A DNA stretch of 64,000 nucleotides from Sporosarcina sp. FSL W7-1349 (GTDB lineage Bacteria; Bacillota; Bacilli; Bacillales_A; Planococcaceae). The first letter of the stretch is position 1. The number at the start of each line of letters is the position of its first letter. The stretch is from the NCBI RefSeq assembly GCF_038003045.1, contig NZ_JBBOOK010000002.1:310001-374000 (forward strand). The letters run 5' to 3'. The notes under the pieces are model-generated. The model worked only from the letters and a program-made list of their open reading frames with translations, made no database searches and had not been told where the DNA came from. A program made the translations under genes and the position numbers. Positions 41,609-49,346 of the stretch are shown here, piece by piece.

Positions 41609-42664
41609 CTACCGGGGAGATTTGTTCGGCAGCCGGAAAGACGCGAAAATTAATGCCCCGACGAGGAACAAGCCCAAATAGCCAATGAGCGGGTAGAAAT
41701 AAGCGACGAGTTTTGTGAACCCGAAGAAGCTCAGGGCAAATCCGATGACAAGTGAAATAAGGACAAAAAGACGGAAGCTCGGAGCATTGATTGGAATAAA
41801 CCGCGCCCCGAACGCGTAGAACATGCTGACGGCCGTATTGAAAATCATACCATACAGAACGAGCGACATAAAAATCGCCAAAACCGGGGAAATTTCATTG
41901 ATGATGGCCAGCATCGGCATTTCCGTCTCGGCGACCGAGCGGATTTTCGAGAAAATCGCTAGATGGCTTAACAGGATCAAAATCCCCAAGCCGAGTCCTC
42001 CGACGAAACCGCCCCATTTGGCAACCTGTTCATCCTTCTCTGCGCCTCCCATGACAAGGGACATCGAGGCACCGACCGCAATATTGAAGGAAACGTAGTT
42101 CACCGCGGAGATGAACCAGTTCGGCAACGTTGTCGGCACGTCACGGGCAAACGAATCCAACGAGGTGAACGGCTCATCCATAGCAAACAAACAATAAACC
42201 GATGTGACAATAACCGACAATATGAGAAAAGGCGTAATACTTCCAATCACGCCCACCACTTTATCAACATTCAATAATACTGTTAAGTAGACAAGCACAA
42301 TCATCAGCAAACTCCCGACGAAAGCCGGCAATCCGAATTGTTGCTGTAGATTGGACCCCGCTCCGGCAACCATGACAACTCCCACACCGAACAAGGTAAA
42401 AATGATAATATAATCGACCAAGATTCCAATATACCGGCCGCTGATTTGATAGATCGCTTCTTTATGGGAAGTGGTCCGCATACGGCTGCCGATCCTTGTC
42501 AATGTCATGCCAAGATACGCAAACAAAGCGGTGGAAAGGATAGCAGCTGCAATACCCAACATTCCAAAACTTGTGAAATACTGCAAAATTTCTTGGCCAG
42601 AAGCAAAACCGGCTCCTACAATAATGCCGATAAAAGCACTGCCCATTTTTATAATCTTTATCAT
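41609..42664 (-). CDS. YkvI-family membrane transporter
   Basis: 351 residues, about ten membrane helices. It begins MIKIIKMGSAFIGIIVGAGFASGQEILQYF, where GAGFASGQE is the broken-helix motif of this APC-type family (YkvI). Family members are thought to carry amino acids or related solutes, but no substrate is proven. GGAGG stands 5 bases before ATG 42664; the upstream in-frame TTG overlaps that site. Single gene. Confidence 0.85.
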   Translation of the reverse strand: MIKIIKMGSAFIGIIVGAGFASGQEILQYFTSFGMLGIAAAILSTALFAYLGMTLTRIGSRMRTTSHKEAIYQISGRYIGILVDYIIIFTLFGVGVVMVAGAGSNLQQQFGLPAFVGSLLMIVLVYLTVLLNVDKVVGVIGSITPFLILSVIVTSVYCLFAMDEPFTSLDSFARDVPTTLPNWFISAVNYVSFNIAVGASMSLVMGGAEKDEQVAKWGGFVGGLGLGILILLSHLAIFSKIRSVAETEMPMLAIINEISPVLAIFMSLVLYGMIFNTAVSMFYAFGARFIPINAPSFRLFVLISLVIGFALSFFGFTKLVAYFYPLIGYLGLFLVGALIFASFRLPNKSPR

Positions 42665-42775
42665 ATTGTCCTCCAATTGAGAGAAGTCTGTCTGAATTTT
42701 ACTTGTCTAACTTTATCATGCCCTTACCATGCAATCAACCAGTATTAAGACGGGAATACATGGGCCTTTATCAAT

Positions 42776-42812
42776 AAAAAAACCTCGACAGCCGCAGCTA
42801 TCAAGGTTTGTC
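42776..42812 (-). terminator. terminator of the YfkM-like gene
   Basis: On the minus strand AACCTTGATAGC, a short loop and GCTGTCGAGGTT (two mismatches) are followed by TTTTTTATTG. Confidence 0.75.
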
Positions 42813-42825
42813 ATTTATGCTATTG

Positions 42826-43344
42826 TCATTTTCCTTCCAATAGTTTCAGCGATTCCCGGTTAAATGCCGGGATATCATCAGGCGTCCGGCTTGTCACCAA
42901 TTGATCGGAACAAACGACCACTTCTTTGTCCATATATTTCGCTCCTGCGTACTCCATATCGACCTGGATCGACTTGTACCCTGTCGCTCCCCTGCCTTCC
43001 AACGCTTTGGCCGTGATAAGCAGCTGAGGCCCATGGCAGATGGCGAAGACAGGCTTCTTCTCGTCCATGAACTGTTTGGCGAACTGAACAAAACGGTCAT
43101 CTGCCCGCAACTGGTCCGGTGAAAAGCCGCCCGGGATGAACAGTGCATCGTAATCATCCGGCTTCGCTTCATCAATGCCATGATCGATTTTCACGGTCGC
43201 ATCACCCTGCTTGCCTTTCACTTCCTTGCCCGCCTCTTTTTCAATCGTTTCCACTGTATGCCCAGCGTCCCGGAATGCTTTCGCAGGCTTCGTAAACTCC
43301 GAGTCTTCGAACAAATCCGTTATTAGCGTTGCAATTTTAGCCAT
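42826..43344 (-). CDS. yfkM: DJ-1/PfpI-family stress protein (YfkM, Gsp18-like)
   Basis: 172 residues, the DJ-1/PfpI fold. The nucleophile elbow is AICHGPQLL with the catalytic Cys and His, and a conserved Glu sits early (TDLFEDSEF). Bacillus subtilis YfkM is a sigma-B general stress protein; relatives act as deglycases or chaperones, and the true activity here is unknown. GGAGTG precedes the ATG. A sigma-B-like promoter lies 44 bp upstream. Confidence 0.88.
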   Translation of the reverse strand: MAKIATLITDLFEDSEFTKPAKAFRDAGHTVETIEKEAGKEVKGKQGDATVKIDHGIDEAKPDDYDALFIPGGFSPDQLRADDRFVQFAKQFMDEKKPVFAICHGPQLLITAKALEGRGATGYKSIQVDMEYAGAKYMDKEVVVCSDQLVTSRTPDDIPAFNRESLKLLEGK

Positions 43345-43387
43345 GTTGTCGAAACACTCCTTTTCTGAAATGAAGGTCCATGGCTAC

Positions 43388-43413
43388 TATTCCACGGATG
43401 GAATCTTCTAAAC
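43388..43413 (-). promoter_or_regulatory. possible sigma-B promoter of yfkM
   Basis: On the minus strand GTTTAG (43408-43413), 14-bp spacer, GGAATA (43388-43393). The -35 and spacing are right; the -10 departs from GGGTAT. Confidence 0.4.
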
Positions 43414-44007
43414 CTACGGCCGGTACTTCGAGACAAAAGGATTATCTTTTTCATAGAAACGCCATGGATAATGGACCGCCTCACCGGAATTACCAATCCC
43501 TACCCGGGGTCCCGCTTCAATCTCCGCAGATCCCGGCCCTTCGGCAATGAACAGCGGTTCCTCACCCCAATTATGGCCATAATATCGCATCGTCACGCCT
43601 AGGGCCTTCGATAATTTCCCCGGACCATTTGTCCAATCGGTTATTTTCAGATGACCGCCCCGTCTTTCCTCCATCAGTTCCTGACCTACTACGGGTTCCG
43701 CGGCACGCAGGAGGACGGCATGGGGTGTGCCAACCGGTCCTGCCACCACATTCATCAACGTATGCGTATGCATTTGATACGTATAGACTGAACCGGGCTC
43801 TCCGAACATGATCTCCGTTCGCTTCGTCCGGCGATTGCCGAAACTATGCGCCGCACGGTCTTCCGGACCATGGTACGCCTCCGTCTCTACAATGCGGGCG
43901 ACAATCAATCCTTCCTCCGATTCATGCACAATATATTGTCCGACCAAACGATACGCCAACTCCAACACAGGCTCTTTGAAAAATGAATCCGAAACCGGTT
44001 TGTACAA
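43414..44007 (-). CDS. 3-methyladenine DNA glycosylase (Aag/Mpg family)
   Basis: 197 residues, typical for bacterial Mpg. Conserved core IVETEAYHGPEDRAAHSFGNRRTKRTEIMFG with the catalytic Glu, then GSVYTYQMH and NGPGKLSKALGV. It removes alkylated bases such as 3-methyladenine and hypoxanthine to start base-excision repair. TTG start at 44007 with GGAGGAGG just before it. It lies with an ABC exporter and a uracil-DNA glycosylase-like gene on the same strand. Confidence 0.92.
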   Translation of the reverse strand: MYKPVSDSFFKEPVLELAYRLVGQYIVHESEEGLIVARIVETEAYHGPEDRAAHSFGNRRTKRTEIMFGEPGSVYTYQMHTHTLMNVVAGPVGTPHAVLLRAAEPVVGQELMEERRGGHLKITDWTNGPGKLSKALGVTMRYYGHNWGEEPLFIAEGPGSAEIEAGPRVGIGNSGEAVHYPWRFYEKDNPFVSKYRP

Positions 44008-44063
44008 CGTCCTCCTCCTCTCTCCCTTACTTTATCCGTAACAGGGACTCCCTACACATGAAG

Positions 44064-45797
44064 TTAAGCCAATCCTTGTCCTTGCGCAAATTCCCGATAG
44101 AGCGCATGATGGCGGTACAATTCTTCATGGGTCCCCCTGCCGGTGATTTCCCCGCTCTCCAAGAAGATCAATTGATCCGCATGAATGATGGTCGCCAGCC
44201 GGTGCGCGATGACGAGAGTCGTTCGCCCTTCCATAAGCCGGGCGAGCGCTTCTTGCACATGGGTTTCCGAACCGCTATCCAAATTGGAGGTCGCCTCATC
44301 CAGCAGCAGAATTTCCGGATTATAGAGTAAAGCACGGGCTATAGCGACCCGCTGCCGTTGCCCACCTGATAGCTTCATGCCCCGCTCGCCGACCAGCGTT
44401 TCAAACTGGTCGGGCATCGCTTCGATGAAATCCAGTGCGTTCGCCGCTTCCGCTGCATTCCGGACTTCTTCCATGGAAGGGCGCCGTTCCAAGCCATATG
44501 CAATATTATCGAGAATCGTTCCGCTCAATAGCGGACTCTCCTGGGAAACGTAACCGATTTTCCTCCGCCATTCCGACAAGGCGATCCTGTCAATCGGCAT
44601 TCCGTCTATCGAAATTACTCCTTCCACGGGAGCGTAAAACCTTTCCAACAATGAAAAGAGGGTCGTTTTCCCTCCGCCACTCGGTCCGACAAAGGCCGTG
44701 ACTGTTCCCAGTCGCACTTCAAACGAGACATCCGATAAGACCGGTTTCCCCGTTTCGTAGGAAAATGAGACATGGTCAAATCGGATATTCCCTGATGGAA
44801 CAGCCTCTTGCCCTTCCGCCCGCTCGCTTGGCAGGCCCAGAATCGTCTGGATTCGTTCCGTCGCCCCGACCGCTTTCTGGAAAGAAGTGAAAAACTGAGC
44901 CATCTGCGCAAACGGCATGATAATCTGAAACATGAAGAAAATGATCGCCACAAGGGTACCTGCTGACAGAGTACCCCGCGACACTTGAGCACCTCCATAT
45001 CCAAGGATCACGACAAGGATGCTCATCATCATCAGGGTCATCACTGGCGAAATGACAGCGTGAATCCTCGCTTCTTTCAAGCCGAAGCCGAAAAGCGACC
45101 GGATTGCCTGGCTGCCCTTCTCCGCCTCGATCGGCTCCGCTCGATACGTCTTGACAAGGCGGATATCTCCTAAAACACGGCCGAGATGGCCCGAAAAGGA
45201 TGCCATTTCCGCCTGCGTCGCCTTCGCCACTTTGTGCATAATCCGGCCAAGCGGAAACATGATCGCCATACTGATCGGAATACTGATCAGCATAATGAGG
45301 GTCATTTTCCAATCGAGAACGAAAAGAATGATGATTGAACCGACAATCGAAATCAGCCCGGATATGAAGGTGACGAGATGATTCGTGACCAAGTCTTTCA
45401 ATGTTGTCGTATCCTGGGTAATCCGGCTCATCGTTTCGCCCGTTTCATTTGCATCGAAATAAGGGACCGGAAGGCGGAGCACTTTATTCCACAACCGGCT
45501 CCGCAGATCGGCGACAATCGTCTCGCCGATGTACGTCAATAAATAATATGAGACGCCACCGGTCACCGCTTGAATGATGAATATGACGAACAGCAGCGCC
45601 GCTGTTTTCCAGTTGAACAGGGCACTGGACAAGGTATCGACCAGATCCCTTGTGATAAGCGGGATGACGAGTCCGGCTGCCGTTTCCATCAATGAAAGAA
45701 GGAGTGCCACAACCGCGACCCCGATCGGCCACTTTAACCCTTTCAAGAGAACGAAAAACTGCTTCGTCTCCCCTTTTTGCATCGGTTGGTTTTTCAT
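44064..45797 (-). CDS. ABC multidrug exporter, half-transporter (BmrA-like)
   Basis: 577 residues: six membrane helices (about 1-310) fused to an ATPase. Seen: Walker A FVGPSGGGKTTLF, Q-loop YVSQESPLLSGTI, signature LSGGQRQRVAIARALL, Walker B EILLLDEATSNLD and the H-loop VIAHRLATI. Such half-transporters form homodimers and export drugs or lipids. TAGGTGA precedes ATG 45797; an in-frame ATG at 45854 would overlap the previous gene and is rejected. It starts 9 bp after the glycosylase-like gene, so both share a transcript. Confidence 0.9.
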   Translation of the reverse strand: MKNQPMQKGETKQFFVLLKGLKWPIGVAVVALLLSLMETAAGLVIPLITRDLVDTLSSALFNWKTAALLFVIFIIQAVTGGVSYYLLTYIGETIVADLRSRLWNKVLRLPVPYFDANETGETMSRITQDTTTLKDLVTNHLVTFISGLISIVGSIIILFVLDWKMTLIMLISIPISMAIMFPLGRIMHKVAKATQAEMASFSGHLGRVLGDIRLVKTYRAEPIEAEKGSQAIRSLFGFGLKEARIHAVISPVMTLMMMSILVVILGYGGAQVSRGTLSAGTLVAIIFFMFQIIMPFAQMAQFFTSFQKAVGATERIQTILGLPSERAEGQEAVPSGNIRFDHVSFSYETGKPVLSDVSFEVRLGTVTAFVGPSGGGKTTLFSLLERFYAPVEGVISIDGMPIDRIALSEWRRKIGYVSQESPLLSGTILDNIAYGLERRPSMEEVRNAAEAANALDFIEAMPDQFETLVGERGMKLSGGQRQRVAIARALLYNPEILLLDEATSNLDSGSETHVQEALARLMEGRTTLVIAHRLATIIHADQLIFLESGEITGRGTHEELYRHHALYREFAQGQGLA

Positions 45798-45805
45798 CGG
45801 ATCAC

Positions 45806-46462
45806 CTATTCTTTGCTTTTCATTTCTGTTAAAATGCGCCCAATTTCCAGCCAATCCGCTTCCAAGTCTGGCCGATGCGAAGGCCGATAGAAAATAGAGG
45901 CCGGATGGAATGTCGGAACGATTTTATAGCGTTTTTCCGTCCAATGGAAAGTGCGGTCCTCAAGTTCATGTAAATATTGGATGGGACGTTCCAACAATTG
46001 TCCATGAAGCTCGGTCACTTTCGCCGATTTCCCGAGTAACCGTTGTAAGCCGACATTGCCAAGGGTGACAATCAGTTTCGGCTTGACGTTGACAAGTTCA
46101 TAGTCAAGGACAGGAGCATGGGCCAAAATCTCTTTTTGCGTCGGCGGTCGGTTGTATTTCCGCTCCGTCATTGTCCCGTCCCGCTCTTTCTTTGTACCCC
46201 AGCGATACGGACGGCTCCGAACTGCGCTCGTGATGTATACATCTTCACGTGTTAATCCAATCGTTCCCAAGGATTTCATCAATTCCTTGCCGGCCCGGCC
46301 AATAAACGGAATGCCATCGACAATCTCAAACTCCCCAGGCGCTTCCCCGATCAACATCAGCTCGGGATGTTCCGGCCCTTCCCCATAGACAAACCCTTCT
46401 ACCGGAAACCCTTCAATCCGCCGCTTGCCAAGATCCGCAATCGACTCTGGTATGCGAAACAT
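45806..46462 (-). CDS. uracil-DNA glycosylase superfamily protein (family 4-like, no Fe-S cysteines)
   Basis: 218 residues. Motif 1 is LIGEAPGEFEIVDGIPFIGRAG and the late motif is PTFHPASIFY, as in family 4/5 glycosylases. Those enzymes hold a 4Fe-4S cluster on four Cys, but this protein has no cysteine at all, so it belongs to the cluster-free branch common in Bacillales. Removal of uracil from DNA is likely but untested. AAAGGGGTG 5 bases before ATG 46462 sets the start; in-frame ATGs upstream have no site. First gene of a pair with the ABC exporter. Confidence 0.8.
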   Translation of the reverse strand: MFRIPESIADLGKRRIEGFPVEGFVYGEGPEHPELMLIGEAPGEFEIVDGIPFIGRAGKELMKSLGTIGLTREDVYITSAVRSRPYRWGTKKERDGTMTERKYNRPPTQKEILAHAPVLDYELVNVKPKLIVTLGNVGLQRLLGKSAKVTELHGQLLERPIQYLHELEDRTFHWTEKRYKIVPTFHPASIFYRPSHRPDLEADWLEIGRILTEMKSKE

Positions 46463-46644
46463 CCGAGCACCCCTTTCTTTTGTTTTCATTTTAGCAGAAG
46501 TGTGGGTTCGGGCTAAAGGAAAGGCGTTAAGTGTTCTTCTGTTGAAAATTCGTTTGGAGGGGGGAATCAAACATAAGGGTAATCAGCCGGACTGTTCAGA
46601 CGACGGCGGAAGCTATAAATTCCCAAAATAAGATCGACTCTCGA

Positions 46645-46674
46645 CAAAAAACCAGCCCCTGCAAGAAGGCTGGT
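46645..46674 (-). terminator. terminator of niaP
   Basis: On the minus strand ACCAGCC, a 10-base loop and GGCTGGT are followed by TTTTTTG. From 46463 to 46644 nothing else is seen. Confidence 0.75.
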
Positions 46675-46680
46675 CCAATG

Positions 46681-47886
46681 TTATTCCAATTCCATCTGTT
46701 TCGTTTCCGTCCCCAAAAATACAACGGCCAGAACGCCAATGACGATGGCGACGCAGAAGATGCCGAAGATTGTTCCGAAACCGTAGTCTGCGGCGAGAAG
46801 CCAACCGACGAGCAGCGGTCCGAAAATGCCGCCGATTCGACCGACAGCCGCCGCCATGCCGGAGCCAGTCGCACGAATAGCGGTCGGGTATTGTTCCGGC
46901 GAGTACGCATAGAGTGCGCCCCATGCACCCAAGTTGAAGAAGGAGAGTAATGCCCCCGATAACAAAAGCATCGCGAGGGTATCCGCATTTCCGAAAGCAA
47001 GTGCACTCGCGGCGGTTCCAAGCAGATAGGTCGCCAAGACGAACTTCCGGCCGACCTTCTCAATGAGCCAGGCCGCGGTAAAATAGCCCGGCAGCTGGGC
47101 AAGTGTCATGAGTAGGACATAGCCGAAACTCTTGATCATACTGAACCCTTTTAAGACCATGACACTCGGCAGCCAAAGGAACATGCCGTAATAAGAGAAG
47201 ACGACCGTGAACCAGACAATCCACAGCATCAAAGTCCGGCGCGCGTATTTCTTCGTCCAGATGCCTTTCATTTTAGACATAATCGTTTCCTTCGGCTTGC
47301 CCTCTTGTTCGAATTTCGGGGAATCGGGCAAGTTCCGTCGAAGGTAAATGGCGTAAAATGCAGGTAACGCGGTGAGGACCAACGCAATCCGCCAACCGTA
47401 ATCCGGAATGATGAAATAGGCGATCAACGCGGACAGCAACCAACCCGCCGCCCAAAAGCTTTCCAGCAGGACGACAACCCGTCCCCGCTCTTTCGCGGAG
47501 ACACTTTCCGACACTAACGTGGAAGCGACCGGCAATTCACCGCCAAGCCCCGCCCCTACTAGAAACCGCAATACGAGAAATGCAGCCAATGTAGTCGTGG
47601 CCGCCGATAAGCCACTTGCCACCGAAAACAGGACGAGCGTCAGCATGAACACCTGTTTTCGGCCGATCCGATCAGCCAACAAACCGAAACAAAATGCGCC
47701 GACTGCCATCCCGATCGAGTTCACACTGCCAATCCAGCCCATTTCGGAAGGAGATAATTGCCAATCCACCGCAATGGCCGCGATGACGAAAGATAAAATC
47801 CCAACATCCATTGCGTCGAACATCCAGCCGGTCCCGGCAATCCCTAATAATTTATTACGAGAAATCGTTTGCTTCCCAGTTGTCAT
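46681..47886 (-). CDS. niaP: niacin/nicotinamide MFS transporter NiaP
   Basis: 401 residues, 12 membrane helices, aromatic acid:H+ symporter type. The first helix GIAGTGWMFDAMDVGILSFV, the loop LADRIGRKQ and the end ETKQMELE match Bacillus subtilis NiaP (YceI) closely. NiaP imports nicotinic acid and nicotinamide for NAD synthesis and is often controlled by NiaR. The ATG has a weak ribosome binding site (GAGAGGCAG). A possible regulatory palindrome lies about 50 bp upstream. Confidence 0.88.
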   Translation of the reverse strand: MTTGKQTISRNKLLGIAGTGWMFDAMDVGILSFVIAAIAVDWQLSPSEMGWIGSVNSIGMAVGAFCFGLLADRIGRKQVFMLTLVLFSVASGLSAATTTLAAFLVLRFLVGAGLGGELPVASTLVSESVSAKERGRVVVLLESFWAAGWLLSALIAYFIIPDYGWRIALVLTALPAFYAIYLRRNLPDSPKFEQEGKPKETIMSKMKGIWTKKYARRTLMLWIVWFTVVFSYYGMFLWLPSVMVLKGFSMIKSFGYVLLMTLAQLPGYFTAAWLIEKVGRKFVLATYLLGTAASALAFGNADTLAMLLLSGALLSFFNLGAWGALYAYSPEQYPTAIRATGSGMAAAVGRIGGIFGPLLVGWLLAADYGFGTIFGIFCVAIVIGVLAVVFLGTETKQMELE

Positions 47887-47909
47887 ATATATCTGCCTCT
47901 CATTGTATA

Positions 47910-47948
47910 TTCTGGTGTAAAGACAACTTAACTATACGACAATTGTCG
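47910..47948. promoter_or_regulatory. possible operator upstream of niaP
   Basis: GGTGTAAAGACA (near 47914-47925) resembles half of a NiaR site (TGTCTTTACACC on the other strand). A perfect 12-bp palindrome, CGACAATTGTCG, follows at 47937-47948. Either could bind a regulator; neither can be assigned firmly. Confidence 0.3.
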
Positions 47949-48001
47949 AGTATTCACAATGCCCTCATTGAAAAAATAATTTTTCCGCCCTGTTGAGGAA
48001 T

Positions 48002-48342
48002 GTTGGGAGGTTTTGGGTTGCTTTGGGAGGTTCGGAATGGAGGTTGTGAGGTTTTCGGGAAACGTTGAGAGGTGTTAAGAAAACATTGGGAGGCTGGGCT
48101 AAAACGTTGAGAAGTGAGAGTAGTGTTGGGAGGTTCTACGTAAATGTTTCGAGGTAGCTAGATTATGTTGGGTAGTGGAACCGGAATGTTAGGGACTTCA
48201 TTCCAAACGTTTCGAGGTCGAGATGTGGTGAAAAAACGTTGCGATATTTGGTGCATTCGTTTCGAGGTGGCGACATTTTGTTGTGAGGTGGAACCAGAAC
48301 GTTGTGGACTTCATTCCAACCGTTTCGAGGTCAGGGATAGAC
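48002..48342. repeat. degenerate 21-bp tandem repeat array
   Basis: Sixteen units begin at 48002, 48022, 48043, 48064, 48085, 48106, 48125, 48146, 48167, 48188, 48209, 48238, 48259, 48280, 48301 and 48322. Most steps are exactly 21 bp. The consensus is GTTNNGAGGT followed by 11 loose bases, often ending AAAC. Nine units keep GTTNNGAGGT exactly; four read GTTTCGAGGT. A 75-bp block (48146-48220) recurs 113 bp on (48259-48333). Indels break all reading frames, so it is not coding now. It lies between the niaP promoter region and the zupT terminator. Confidence 0.75.
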
Positions 48343-48369
48343 CAAAAGGACATGGCGCCATTCGATACA

Positions 48370-48402
48370 AAAAGAGCCGTCCGGTTTTCGGACAGCCCCT
48401 TT
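48370..48402 (-). terminator. terminator of zupT
   Basis: On the minus strand GGCTGTCCG, loop AAAAC and CGGACGGCT (with a G-U pair) are followed by CTTTTTG. Confidence 0.75.
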
Positions 48403-48416
48403 CTATCATTATTCGT

Positions 48417-49226
48417 CTATGCAACGAGTATTAGACTGATGGCCATAACCGCCATTCCCGCCATTAATCCGTAAATGGATAAGTGGGCTTCATCGTACTT
48501 TTGCGCAGCCGGCAACAATTCATCAAGAGAAATGAACACCATGATGCCCGCAACTGCTGCGAAAATGACGCCGAACATGATACCGTTCAAAAAAGGCATC
48601 AGTATCAAAAATGCCACAATCGCACCGACCGGTTCCGCAAGTCCCGACAAGAATGACAGTTTAAAAGCCTGCTTGCGGTTGCCGGTTGCGTAAAAGATTG
48701 GGATGGCGACAGCAATTCCTTCCGGGATATTGTGAATAGCTACTGCGATGGCAATGGCGACCCCGAGCGTCGGGTCTTGCAAGGCCGATGTAAATGTCGC
48801 AATTCCTTCCGGAAAGTTGTGGATGGCGATCGCCAACGCTGTAAACATACCCATCTTCTTCAGCTTGGCATACTCATCATTCGACGGACCTGCATCCACA
48901 TCCTCAACACTCTTTACTTCATGCGGATTGCCGATCGCCGGGATGAAATGGTCGATCAGCGCGATGAGCAGCATTCCACCGAAAAACCCGGCGACTGTCA
49001 TCCAATAGCCTTGCGTCATGCCAAGTTCTGCAACTAGCTCATCTTTCGCTTTGACAAAAATTTCGATGAGCGAGACATAAATCATGACACCCGCCGAGAA
49101 CCCCAAGGCTATTGATAAGAATTTAGTATTCGTCCGTTTCGTGAAAAAGGCAAGTAAACTACCGATGCCCGTCGCCAATCCTGCAAACAGGGTGAGGGCA
49201 AAGGCATAAAGAATCGTTCCGTCCAT
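48417..49226 (-). CDS. zupT: ZIP-family metal transporter ZupT
   Basis: 269 residues, eight membrane helices, matching ZupT length. The metal-path helices are AIAIHNFPEGIATF and AVAIHNIPEGIAVA, each with His, Asn, Pro and Glu, and a GLAEPVGA segment follows. It imports divalent metals such as Zn2+, Fe2+ and Mn2+. Single gene with its own terminator. No clear Zur, MntR or Fur box was found within 120 bp upstream. Confidence 0.92.
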   Translation of the reverse strand: MDGTILYAFALTLFAGLATGIGSLLAFFTKRTNTKFLSIALGFSAGVMIYVSLIEIFVKAKDELVAELGMTQGYWMTVAGFFGGMLLIALIDHFIPAIGNPHEVKSVEDVDAGPSNDEYAKLKKMGMFTALAIAIHNFPEGIATFTSALQDPTLGVAIAIAVAIHNIPEGIAVAIPIFYATGNRKQAFKLSFLSGLAEPVGAIVAFLILMPFLNGIMFGVIFAAVAGIMVFISLDELLPAAQKYDEAHLSIYGLMAGMAVMAISLILVA

Positions 49227-49346
49227 GCATCCAACATCCTTCTACTTCTAGATAGTGTTATTGTATGATGAAAGTTTCCTTTATACAATATTTCGGCCAA
49301 AATATTGATGTTTCTATCGTATGACCATTCCTATCCAAATGTTCGA

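Noticed and set aside
48002..48342. CRISPR array
   Set aside because: The conserved core is only about 10 bp, units are degenerate and abut at 21 bp with no unique spacers, and no cas genes are near.
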